Origin: Urechis unicinctus
Lineage: Eukaryota; Annelida; Polychaeta; Xenopneusta; Urechidae
Length of the DNA: 64,000 bases
Assembly: GCA_034190875.2 (NCBI GenBank)
Contig: CM067350.1
Coordinates: 18,103,288-18,167,287 of the forward strand
Direction: 5' to 3'
A program made the position numbers and the translations under genes. The notes beneath the pieces were generated by a model. That model was not told the origin of the DNA. It made no database searches and saw only the letters and a list, made by a program, of their open reading frames with translations. The stretch's first letter is position 1. Each line of letters begins with the position of its first letter. Of this stretch, positions 1 to 10,740 are shown one piece after another.

Positions 1-40
1 TTTTATGCAGAGCTGGAACAGCAAGACTAAATCGGTTAAT

Positions 41-620
41 TATTGTTGTTATTCATCTCACAAATATGTTTCGTTGGGCATAATTGATACCATTCTTATA
101 TGATATTTTAAAGGACAAGGGGTGTGACATCGTATTCGCAAACTCTTACCGCTGTGTTTAAATAATGCTTATGGTGTCCGATAATGAAGCTTGCATTCGT
201 TTATCGATATCGGTTAAAGACCACGTTAACCACCTTGTTACATCGAACGTTCACTGGCAAAGGGAGAATTACAAACAAATCAATATATGCATCAAGCTTC
301 ATTATGCCATTTACTTCTCGTCTGGGACAAAATTAGTCGTGGACAATTTTGGACTAGTCTATTTTGATTTTGGCATTTGAACGTATATTCTTGTGTCTCC
401 TTAATATTGATTACTTCAATTGTTTCCATTAGTGATTACTGCTTAAATAACCTTCTGTCCCTTGGCATGCAGTTGTTCAGCTAAAAACTTTGTTAAGAAC
501 ATATTATTCAACTATATAAAGAGCTGTTCAAGAAGACCACTCACCCATGCAGCTTGACTGCAGCGTCGCGAAATATGTAAATCGCTAAACGAAGGTTATG
601 TTTTGTGTTCACATTCATTT
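41..620 (+). repeat. Dispersed repeat family B, copy 1 (with internal insertion)
   Basis: The left part shares TTATTCATCTCA and GGGGTGTGACATCG with 4967-5046. The right part (about 510-620) shares TATAAAG, GTTCAAGA/AAAGACC-like and CACCCATG with 5078-5180. Copy 1 has about 370 extra bases between the two blocks, as if something inserted there or was lost from copy 2. Similarity was judged by eye only. Confidence 0.5.
240..360 (+). repeat. Dispersed repeat family A, copy 1
   Basis: Contains CTTCATTATGCC and TCTGGGACAAAATTAGTC. The same landmarks recur at 6945-7050 and 62960-63130, with a shared downstream GGACAA or GAGAAAAA and TTACG motif. There are three copies in one orientation. No coding capacity is visible. 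Confidence 0.5.
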
Positions 621-1317
621 TATCACTAATGAGCGGTCTAAAATGACATGCTAGGTAAGGCTGGTGGGATACATTTGACCAATAAGCACACGATTAGTCA
701 ACAAGCATGAACAAAAATGTTCTCGGTTGTTTCAGTACGACGCTACAGCCGATGCAACAAATGCCGCCGCAGATCTAAGACCCAAGAACGATTGTTAACC
801 TGTCGTGACAGTTTTGAGACTAGAAATGAAGCGCGTTTAACGGCTCAAGCTCCTTTGATCAGAACATTAACTTCTGAATTGATATGTCTTCGGATGTGTT
901 GGACTAACTCACTTTCTGGCCTATACTCGCCTCTCTCCAAAGCCGTGCATACGCGCCACTGGGCCATTCCGACATCGTAACAATATGTCTCAGCTTAAAA
1001 TCGCCAACAGCCATTGCAAAATTCTGAAGTTGCCTTGCAAGTTAATGCGAGATAAAGATCACGATAGCTTGGTAATGAATAACGAAGAACTTCAACTAAG
1101 CATATGACGCACGTCCGCCCCCCCCAAAAAAAGCTAGCAAAGTTTCATCTCTTGCGATTTAACAATCCTCTAGTTTCTTCCTTGCCTTCCTACAACGCGG
1201 CATACTTGTGCGCCAATGGTAGGACTTGGTTTGAAGATTAACAGCATATTTAGGGATGGCCCGTAACAAACCTAATTGCGTGACCCAGCTCGACATGCTT
1301 CGGCCATAGATATTTGA

Positions 1318-1435
1318 TATTGCATGTATGGTGACTTGCTATCGCTTGATAAACGTGCGTTGGCTGAAATAAAAGTTTTGCTTTGCGTCCATCATCACTT
1401 TTTTTGAGTCTATCACACATACTCAGAGAAAAAAA
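1318..1435 (+). repeat. Dispersed repeat family C, copy 1
   Basis: By eye this stretch aligns with 12300-12425. Shared landmarks in order are GTGACTTGC, TTGATAA(A/G)CGTG, GTTGGCT, GCTTTGCGT, TTTTTGAG and TATC. Identity is moderate, as expected for an old repeat. Confidence 0.5.
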
Positions 1436-2802
1436 TTATTTTTCTACAAATCCCATCACAATCTACGTTTATCTACTTTTTTGCAAACCAAATTAAATAT
1501 TACTGCGCATATACAAAACGATGTTTTAAATCATACTATGCTTGGATAATTATGGGCACTGAGGGCTTAGCGGAACCGAAAACTGACTATATTTCTCCCT
1601 TAATAATCGTATGGGTTTTTAAAAACGAGCATAACATTAGACTCATACTCTCTCTCCAGCCCTCTAGTTCTCTCATCATTGAGTTTAATGCTTGCTAGTT
1701 TTCCTTTCTTAAACATAATGTCCTGTAATTGTTAATCGAGACATTGAGAAAGCCCTCGTACCATCATAACCTTGCTGCATGGAGGCTGTAATTTTATTAG
1801 AGAACCTCTATAATTCGCTTCGACCACATAGCGAGCTTCAGAAACGCTGCGAAAAAAGTTAATAGCGGGGTTTTATGTCACATGTAACAACGAGGTGATA
1901 TCGCGACGGTGATGGATGAGAATAGTTGTGATGCATGTGACCTTAAGTGGCAGTGCCCACCTGTCACGATTAGATTCTGAAAAGGTAACATTCTTTTTCT
2001 GTTGAGCATATATGCATGAAATTTGGACAAAATACTACAGGTCCTGTTTGGTCGTCTATTGAAAGCTGGTGCATTTCATTCGATTAGCTAACCCAAGTTA
2101 ACAGATTCTAGTTTGTGAGAGACCTTCATCTCATTGTCAATACAATGTTTACTCCTGTGAATCATTGACATTATCATCTTGATCAGCATTAACGTTGATC
2201 AGCTGTAGATGGAGGGATAATAGCACCTTGTCCAGTGCGATGTAACCCACTTAATCGCAAAAACGCATAGCGAATCTTTGCCATACGTGGTGCGCTTCAT
2301 ATATTAATCATTTTCACCGTCCAAACCATTGCTACACATTACTAAATGCCACGAGTGTCCGACATGAGATACAATCAAGGGCATCTTAGCGTCTCCAGGT
2401 GAAATGCATGAACCAAGCATGAGGTGTCAATACATTGTTGCTTAGGCTGGTATAAATATATGCTATAAAGGATGAGCTTTGTAAGTGTATCACACATCTT
2501 TGCTAAACAAATTACAGAAACGGGCCATGCTATAGACTCCTAAAGATGCAGGAAAACCGCTTATCTGTAATCTGCCTCAATCCAAAGTCTGTAAAAAACA
2601 AGACATTTTTCCCGCCACAACAATATCGTGACAAAAGACTATGATGTTGTCGAACTAACATCAACATGGCTTGGGATTATATAATGAAATGGGGAGATGG
2701 CTCCATCCGGTTATGTACTGAAGCGTGTCTCCCGACCTGGCAATGGTAATGTTGATGGTGATATTGGGGTTTTACGTCACTTTCAGAGATTGGACCGCCA
2801 TT

Positions 2803-3175
2803 TAACGTGATCATCCGAGTCACCATCTCGATATTGACCGAGATCGTACAAACCAACGCCTCTTGGGCGCCTTAACAGCATCTGCTATGCCTCAATATGC
2901 ACGTGAACCAACCCTTGTACATGGCCACACACTTAATGTTGTGATAACACAGGATACGAATGCCGTCATCTCCGGTCAGATTTACACACCTTGGTATCGA
3001 CGAAATGCTACGCAGTGTACCACTACGCCACGAGAGCTGGCTCCCCAACCTGGCACAAAGAAAGGAGGTGGTAATGATTTAGCTTACAAATCGGCGCTAT
3101 TGCTACGTGTGTTGGGCTTCAGTAGTTGCGAAACCTACACAAACTTTGAACTTATGGGCTACTGCATTAGTTAAG
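2803..3175 (+). pseudogene. LINE endonuclease fragment, copy 1
   Basis: The frame reads SHHLDIDRDR..., the putative DxxxH-proximal region of the endonuclease, and then MPQYAREPTLVHGHTLNVVI near 2887-2946. The GHTLD(L/V)VI motif is a hallmark of the endonuclease end in CR1/L2/Jockey LINEs. After about 2975 the translation jumps to something like the post-endonuclease linker (TPWY at about 2987), skipping the segment that copy 2 retains. It is a decayed fragment with no plausible start. Confidence 0.65.
2821..2971 (+). repeat. Direct repeat, unit 1 (partner 3325-3476)
   Basis: About 150 bp repeat at 3325-3476 with high identity. Shared stretches include CACCATCTCGATAT, CCATGCCTCA- or CTATGCCTCA-type starts, GGCCACACACTT or GGTCACACACTT, GTGATAACACAGGAT and GCGAATGCCGTCATCTC (copy 1 ACGAATGCCGTCATCTC). 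The start-to-start distance is 504 bp. Confidence 0.85.
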
Positions 3176-3324
3176 AAATGTATAAAAGTCTGGCAGTGGT
3201 GAGTCGTCCTCTGTCGTCTATTGTCAGTGGTTTCAAGATGAGTGGTTTACATGAAGATTGGCCAATGTTCCTCAGCAGAAAAACCATTAACTCTAACAAT
3301 ACTGTGATCTTCGGTTGCCTAAAA

Positions 3325-3476
3325 CACCATCTCGATATATAACCGTGATCGTAAAAACCAACGTTTCTTTGGCGCCTTGAAAGCATCTGCCATGCCTCAG
3401 TATGCACATGAACCAATCCATGTACATGGTCACACACTTGATATTGTGATAACACAGGATGCGAATGCCGTCATCT
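3325..3476 (+). repeat. Direct repeat, unit 2 (partner 2821-2971)
   Basis: Second unit of the LINE-derived direct repeat. It carries the same endonuclease segment as unit 1 with scattered substitutions and small indels. Confidence 0.85.
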
Positions 3477-3640
3477 CTGACATGCAGGACACGGAGCCCG
3501 CTCTATGTGACTACGCAAGCATATTGTCCCATGACTATATCACCATGTTTTTTAATATGTCGATTTCACAGCCTTCCCAAATATCGGAAGCTGTATCATT
3601 CGTGGAAACTACGATCCATGGATGTTGACTCTCCCAAATA
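3325..3640 (+). pseudogene. LINE endonuclease fragment, copy 2, with linker
   Basis: Contains MPQYAHEPIHVHGHTLDIVI (about 3391-3450) followed by a D-x-E-x-ALCDYASILSHDY segment. This is the usual end of the endonuclease with its final SDH-like signature (here SHD). The neighbouring frame then gives KLRSMDVDS (about 3600-3635), the linker towards the reverse transcriptase. At least one frameshift separates these parts. Confidence 0.65.
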
Positions 3641-3885
3641 CAGGTGAAGCTATCACAGCACTTTTGACAGCATTTTTGTGCAGGCCATCACACGTCGAGT
3701 CATGCAATCTAGATCCTCTACCAACCTGGCTTCCAAAGGCGTGCATTGATGACCCGGTGCCCATTTTGCAGCATCTGGCTTCAACAAATATCTTTGGTGT
3801 GTCGCAAACCACACACAAGAAGCATCATTCAACATTCATTGGCTCACGCAATTATGGAAGGTTGTGTAATGACTGGCGGTAAAAG
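3622..3885 (+). pseudogene. LINE reverse transcriptase, N-terminal fragment
   Basis: The frame from 3622 includes CNLDPLPTWLPKACIDDPVP (about 3703-3762). This resembles the conserved opening block of CR1/L2-type reverse transcriptases, where an S-x-x-LDPIP-like stretch is followed by a Leu-rich helix. The catalytic YxDD box and the rest of the enzyme are missing; the sequence loses resemblance after about 3790. The element is truncated or disrupted here. Confidence 0.6.
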
Positions 3886-4963
3886 GAGTGACGTTTCGCT
3901 ACTGTGTTTGTCAAAGCTTTGCCCATTAATGACAATAGTGTTTGCTTGAACCTATACTAGTCATTCATCATGACAAAAAAGGTATAATCTTTATGACAAT
4001 TGCCATTGTGGCAAATGACAGAGTGTATTGGTTTGTAATTTCAAATATAAGCCTGGGTTATGATGTTCTATGAATTCGGGCGCCTCCGGCCAATCTAGAA
4101 TAAAAAGCTCAGCACAGTTATATGTGTATATTGTGACACAACATCTCAAGTCAGGAGACGGTCCCTCTAATTCAGTATAGGCACATTCCTTATAGTCGAT
4201 ATAGTAGGCTGGTTAGGCCGCAACATCATGCTTTAACATTGCTAATGATAACTATTGAGCTGTGCTTATAATATCGCTGAAGCTAACCTCATATACTAAC
4301 ACCGTACAGCGCGTCAGCGGCTGCGTCAGACGGAGCGGTACAATATTGTGGTGCATAACCCGGCCAAGCGCTAAAGAAGCGTCATTGCTTTTCCAATTCG
4401 CAAATTGAATAGCCGCTGCAATCTAACAAGTGATTCAGCTCATAGATTGATTGAATTCATACAGCATCAATATATCATTGTTAGTCAGCTGTTACAGTAT
4501 TTTTTTTATAGAGCTATTCAATTTGCTTAGTTAACGATCCTCCAAAAGGTTGAACAATATAATTTACGTTTTGAGAACATATATAGTCACAGCATTATAT
4601 TAATTAAGGTGGCGCATTACACGTTTGTGCGGCTCAAGCCAATACCGGCGATGACGAATATAACTGAAGCTTCACTGTTATCGTAAATAATTAACGCAAC
4701 CTCGCTCTATGTCAGCGACTAATTGAGTCCGAGAGGAGATGCGACATGAATAGTAAAAACCAAATGTTAAAAAAGAGAGGATTTTATACTTCATGAAATG
4801 CATTATTCCCTCCCTTATAGCATGCATTTGGCACGTAACGTTGGCCTAAAGGCAAACTCGAGAAACAAACAATACTTTGTCGATGAAGTTCTGTTGCTTT
4901 TGATAGACAGCGAACCACGTTGCAGAGCCCATATTCCTGTTTTGCAAAATTTTGCCATTACTA

Positions 4964-5180
4964 TGTTATTCATCTCATTTATAAAGTTATTTTGTTAGGC
5001 AAAGATTATACCATCCCGATATGAGCCTGGGGGGTGTGACATCGCAGTGTGTCATAATTGCAGAATTATGCTCCAGATCATATAAAGAAGTGTTCAAAAA
5101 GGCCGCCCACCCATGTACCCGTGAATACATCGTGCAATAACTATGCTTATCGAAACATGAAGTTTATGGCTTGAGCCGGC
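4964..5180 (+). repeat. Dispersed repeat family B, copy 2
   Basis: This is the shorter counterpart of 41-620. It has the blocks TTATTCATCTCA, GGGGTGTGACATCG, TATAAAG, CACCCATGT and a shared tail in the same order. The family is unnamed, non-coding and old. Confidence 0.5.
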
Positions 5181-6944
5181 AGAGAGGGGGTGCCAGTCCA
5201 ATGTAAGCCAATCAGGGGTCCTTTAGTTTCTACAGGGCTACGTCTAACGCAGCCACTTGATTATGTCGCTGTCTTGTGTGGCAAATGTTACAAAGCCGAA
5301 TAAATATGCTGATCATTTTTACCATCAATGTGAGGCTGGAATACACATGTACAGTATAAAAAACTATTTTCTCGTATCATCTCATCGATTAACGGCACTT
5401 TCCTAAAGCCACGAACCGCTCGAGTGGCGGCTGCAAGTCACTCCGCGCGCCATGTAACTAACTCATTAAAGCTGTGTACACTTTTGCTTAGGTCACAAAA
5501 AGTCGATTGGGTCAAATCGTCAATCATTTAAATTGTTGGCTGCGCCCTAAAGCTACTTAGTAACTTTCTACGTATGTTACACTGTATTTTATATCGAGGA
5601 GTTAACAGTGTATGTTGACATAGCATAAGGAGATTTGTATCATTGGGATGGAGATTATAAACCCTTCAACTGTCCATAAATAGATAATTTCCCACACCCG
5701 CCTCAATCTAATACAACTTAAGAGGTGTGCAAATTGCGTTCGTGTGCAATGCATCGCAGCTCATTCATGCCAAATTTGAATATTGCGCTGGAGATGACCA
5801 GAGGGGAAATGAATTATCTTGTCTAATACTATAACGACCGTCCATATCATTGCCTCATTCGTCACATTCTATTCACCATTCTGGAAAATAGTCACGTTGT
5901 TTAAGATTATTGATGTCAGTTACCTGTTTGTCCAATTATACGTTGGTTGATTTTTGTTTTGGTGGTGTAAGAACTGTAACTCATTTGTGACAAATTTTTA
6001 GTGGTAAGAAGCTGAAAACGACGCAATACAGCAGTGTTTTATTTCATGTCTTTTCCTCATTGAGTAAAAATATGAAACCCAGATATCAGCAATTGCTGTG
6101 TTAGATACATTGTGTGGGTAATCCTAAATGAATGTAGAAATACTGTGCCTCGCTGTGTAAAATATTTCACCCAGATACCAACAATTGTTGTGCGGTTATA
6201 TGCTTTGTGACGTTAAACGGAAATGACTGAAAAATACAGTATGAGTGATTTATCGACACAGGCAAAAATGTAAACGGACTCACCCTATTCTGACAACGGT
6301 CATTTGCAGTGGTCATGGTCTTTAATGTAGCAATCACACGGCGTTCTTTTGCGTAAAGTCATGCTATCGAAATCATGTTCTTATACATAATATCACCAAG
6401 ATTGGCATATTTCAGTCGTGTTCTGCTAGCAGGCCTTATCTCTGGCGATGCCTCAAGAATTGATCAAAGGTATAATGTATGACAAGATACTCTAACTCGT
6501 AAGAGGTTGGTTGTTATGCGCAACATTAACCTACTATGAGACAAATTCACACGAAACACCTATCGTATGTGTGTATATGGATGTGCGCACATCTCTAGAA
6601 AGCGATTGGCGATCATTTATAACAAATAATTGTTCGCTGTAGTTGGTGGACTCTTTGCCAAGTGGATATAAAACGTCTATGCTTACGCGTTGGCTCACAA
6701 AGCTAAGATATGCCAATTAGCATATTCATTAACAATATAATCGGAATCGTTTGAAAACAAATTACTGGATGGTCTGTTTTAAGATTTTTTCAATGTTATA
6801 GTCACTATTCCAAACATATGACATTATTTGCGTTGTTTTACTTGACCATGCGAGCTTCCTCAGAATTTGAGGTCATGCTTTTCCAAAGCCCATACTCCCC
6901 CCAACGAACTACTGCTTCTCTGAAGTAGCAAAGAACGCTCTACT

Positions 6945-7050
6945 TTTGCCTTTGACATTCATTATTCTTGTTACATCCCATCTGGGACACAATTAGTCAT
7001 GAGAAAAATTTACGTCGGCATTTACGTCGGTTATTACGATTCGTAAGCAG
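6945..7050 (+). repeat. Dispersed repeat family A, copy 2
   Basis: Contains CATCCCATCTGGGACACAAT followed by TAGTCATGAG and TTTACGTCGGTTATTACGAT. It is best matched by 63047-63112, which has CATCCCATCTGGAACGCAAT, TAGTCAGGAC and a similar TTACGCCG...TTACGAT tail. Confidence 0.5.
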
Positions 7051-10000
7051 TGTAGAGTGCAATACCTCTGCAGCAAAACATGTGCCTGTAAACCTAATCC
7101 CTAATACGTTGCCGATGAAGGTGATTATCCAATCTTCAACCTTCTGGTCCAATTTTACAAAGAAACATCAGCATACGCCACGGTTTTAATGGCATCATCT
7201 TATGTCAATTGTTATTTCATAGAATGTAATTATTTTGAATAAATGCGTATCTTGATGATACTGAAATATCGTTCTTGACCTATTTCCTTATCTGTAATCG
7301 GTAATTATAATGCATTAATACAGACGAGCTTATCCACGGAGTTTAAACAGCCAACCAGTGCATTTCTACAGTGTCAATTATATCAACAAGAGCAATTTGT
7401 AACTCTCAGTAAGTCATACGACTAAATTTCTGATCATGCACACGTGCATAACAGTGTGCAAGCTACCGAACAACCTACTTTGCATTTTGCAACAATCAAT
7501 GTGATAAAGGGGTTTGTATTCAATTTTTCACCCTAAACATATGGCTGCATTTTTGCCCACTTAAAAGGGAATATGGAACAACCATGACAGGCCCATGGAA
7601 AGACGAATGGGTTTTTCAATTAATGTATGCACGCACCTCATGCGGGTAACTATGATGACGCATTATCAACGTTTTAGTATAAAACGCATACTTGGTAAAC
7701 ATCCTGTCGCTTAATACAGCAATGCGCTCGTTTTGTGAGCTAATGAGTCTTATTAATTTGTGCGTTCAATTGCATTACATATATAAGGAGTGTGCTATTG
7801 TACAGTACAGTTATGAAATATAAATAGGAGAATGAAAAGCATATCATGCTGATAGGTGCCTCCATGAGTCATACTGTATGCCGGGACACATAATCTTCAA
7901 TCAGACAGATTAGACAGGAGGCAGGAACGCATTTTCGATTATAAAAAAAAAACCTTTCAGCATTTAGTTGTTGATATTAAAGCAGTGTATTTGCTTAATT
8001 TGAATATTTGCTTTGAAAGCATGTATCAGAATGTTTCACAGCTAGCACAATTTCTTCCAAGCTATGAGTTCGCCATCACTGAGTTCAGTTAAACTATCGT
8101 TGAATACATTGCCTTTATGTGTCATATATTTAATCAAATGATTTGTTATCTCATATATAACAATATGTGTCCCATCATTCAATCTGTTGTTAGTTTGGAT
8201 GGTACAAACTGCAACTTAAACGGATAAAAAATTCAGATTGATAATTGTTGCGCCCCGGGGCCTACCGACTCAAGCGCTAGCAAACTGCCAAAATATAACG
8301 CTGCATCTACTTGACTTTGAAATACATTAAAATGCGCCTTCAAATAAATGCCAGTACTGGCAAAAACCACACCTCCGGATGTGATTGGATCCTTAAATAG
8401 CGACAATTATCTTTTGTCCCATTACTGGTCATTATTTTGCGTGTACGCAGGCGTGTCAAGCACACGTTTGCGTATTTCATTGTGCTATTCCAGTAGACGG
8501 AGAGTTTGTCACTACGACTTTTTTTCACTCTCTTCTCATTAACTGCAAATTTGGGTCCATTCATGAATGATTTACATATTTAATACGTACACTTGGCAAA
8601 TGTACCGCCTCCAACCAACATGCCTCTACCTCTTTTTAGCTGGTGCTTACTAAGACGTCGAATGTATTGTCATGGTCAGGATAATTTATCATTCGTCTTT
8701 TGTACGTATATACATGTACATGTAGGCCGCGGCAGCCTTTCTCGATCCAAGCTCCGCGTCTCTAACACACACACATACTTACGGTTTGGCGTTGCCGTGA
8801 GATCGAAACCAATAGGGCGAGGTTGTAACGGCTCCGAACGTAGCCTATAGTCAAGGCTCACGTGGCTCTGATGAGGATGAGAGCTGTCGGTAAGCATTCA
8901 ACAATGTGAGAGGTGCTTCAGGAATGATGTCTTTCTCGTTTTTTTGAAAATTATTAGCTTGCAATTTGAATGACCGATTGAGCCAACATTTCCACATGTG
9001 CAATTTTAATGACGGCAAAGGCAAAGATGCATACCCTTTGTTTGCTTATGATCAGGGCCTGATATAAATAACAGCTCCCCTATCAGCATCCGCCACAATA
9101 TGCTTGTCAAGAGGCAAATAACTCATATGACTCTCTTCGTAACTGTTGCCACAGCGGGGATACCCCATGCAACTGACACTGTTCAAAACAATCAGCTAGT
9201 AAATGGGTGCAATGCAAATCAATACATTGAGGGTGTCAGCTAGACCATTATAGAGAAGCTGAGCGTATCTACAACTAATGGTTACCGAGTACTGAAGTCC
9301 TTAATACAGTTGCATTCATAACCAATTTTAAGTAATATGTCGGGGAAGTGGAGGATGTAAGTATTTTAAAGGGTTGCATGCCATATGTTGTCAAACTAGA
9401 CTAAACGATTACAGGGTACAGCGTTCGCCCTTGTATTATCAACGGGATGATTTTGGTAAACCACATGCGATGTGGATACCATTGTTTTTTCGAGAATGAA
9501 CGCATATACCGGGTCTATGCCTAGTTTTGTTCGTTGTTTCATCAGCCCCATCTGTTAACAAAAGGGTGGAAGACAAATAAAGAGAACAAATGTAGAAGAA
9601 AACAAACTGAGCCAATATCTCGCTTATAGACAACTACCGATTAAACTCGTCCGTGACCAAAGATAAATCAAATTAAGTATCCCCATGTCTGATTTGTAAC
9701 ATCTAAGACTTATGTTTATCCGTAGTGAAATATAACTTCTTGATCAAGGCCATGCATGTAAGCTATCGTGTCAAAGCATTTAGAAATCGGAGCATTTTTT
9801 AAACTTCCTTCCTCTATTTAGTTGTTAACAAGCGTTGTGTATCAAATTGGGAGAATGCCATGGTTAAAGCAAGATATAAAGTGCTCTATAAAAGTTATAC
9901 AGCGAAACGTCAACTACGAATCCATTGATATATCCCCGGTTTTTGCTTTAGCAGAATTTGCCGTATTTGTTGTTATTTTGATAGCAATGTGATTGTTATT

Positions 10001-10639
10001 TCCAGTGCAACCGCTCACTGCAAGTAGGCAATGGATATGTCACAGAAAAGTAACTAATAATGAATGCACATTTTATCGAAGATTGCCTGTTATCTTAATG
10101 ACGCTTTTATCACCATCATGACAAAAACAGACCCGTCCAGGACCGCGACGAATAGCAAATCACATAGAGAGTGTATTGATTAATAAACAACAAACAATAG
10201 TTGTAATGACTGTACCATATAACAATCTCAATAACATACATCGTCCCGAACACTAGATGATCTCATTACAATTTACAATGACTATAACGTCGTTACTGAT
10301 ACTGATGTTCTAGACGCATCACTTCAATGTCAATTGTGTCAATATTTAGCTATGTACCTCAGTTGTAAAATACAACATTTAAACACATCCGACAGCATTG
10401 TGATGGAGACAATCGTCCGTAATGTGGTCAAAACAGGATTCAAATATCAACGAGATTACCCATCTTATTACCTATATTGTAGCTTGCTATCATGCATAGC
10501 TTCATCAGTTCTGATTTGAATAACGAAGCTCCGATTAATGAAAACTGCCGAGACTATTGTGATGCAATACGCAATCAGAAATTTGGTGGAAATGCGGTGC
10601 AAATACAAAATCGAATAATCATCTAACGGCTTAGATTGT

Positions 10640-10740
10640 TGCTTGCTGTCTTAGCGACCGACAATCAACGAATTCTTTCAACGCGCTTATTACAAACTGA
10701 GAGAACTTTATGCGTTTTGATATCAGCTTGAACAAGACAG
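10640..10740 (+). repeat. Dispersed repeat family D, copy 1
   Basis: Resembles 37850-37955 by eye. Ordered landmarks are CTTAG...AGCGACYGAC, TTCTTTCAACGCGC or TTCTCGACAAGCCGC, ACTGAGAACTTT or ACTGAGAGAACTTT, and TTTTGATATCAGCTTGA or TTTTCGTCTTGATG. No gene is present. Confidence 0.4.

Larger units (their letters stand above)
1..2759. other. No gene recognised; degraded dispersed repeats
   Basis: I see no coding region with recognisable domains, splice structure or coherent protein sequence. Parts of this stretch resemble other places in the window by eye (41-620 resembles 4964-5180; 240-360 resembles 62960-63115; 1318-1435 resembles 12300-12425). I therefore read it as old repeat-derived DNA. 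Short open frames here look like chance frames. Confidence 0.6.
2760..3900 (+). mobile_element. CR1/L2-like non-LTR retrotransposon remnant
   Basis: Translations in changing plus frames give pieces typical of CR1/L2/Jockey-type LINE polyproteins. These are the C-terminal part of an apurinic-type endonuclease (HLDIDRDR..., then MPQYAREPTLVHGHTLNVVI), a linker (KLRSMDVDS) and the beginning of a reverse transcriptase (CNLDPLPTWLPKACIDD). In intact elements the endonuclease nicks the target and the reverse transcriptase copies the RNA in place. Here the frames are broken repeatedly, the endonuclease segment occurs twice, and the catalytic core of the reverse transcriptase is absent. Downstream of about 3900 I see no continuation. 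The LINE class follows from motif resemblance; the exact clade is uncertain. Confidence 0.75.
3901..10639. other. No gene recognised
   Basis: No frame with recognisable protein features, no RNA gene and no microsatellite of note. The stretch includes dispersed-repeat copies noted separately at 4964-5180 and 6945-7050. The minus-strand frame near 8700-8870 ends next to a GTAAGTATG donor-like site, but there is no supporting domain or second exon. Confidence 0.5.

Noticed and set aside
8676..8897. Minus-strand exon-like segment ending near a GTAAGTATG donor
   Set aside because: One good donor only. No acceptor, second exon or recognisable protein was found.
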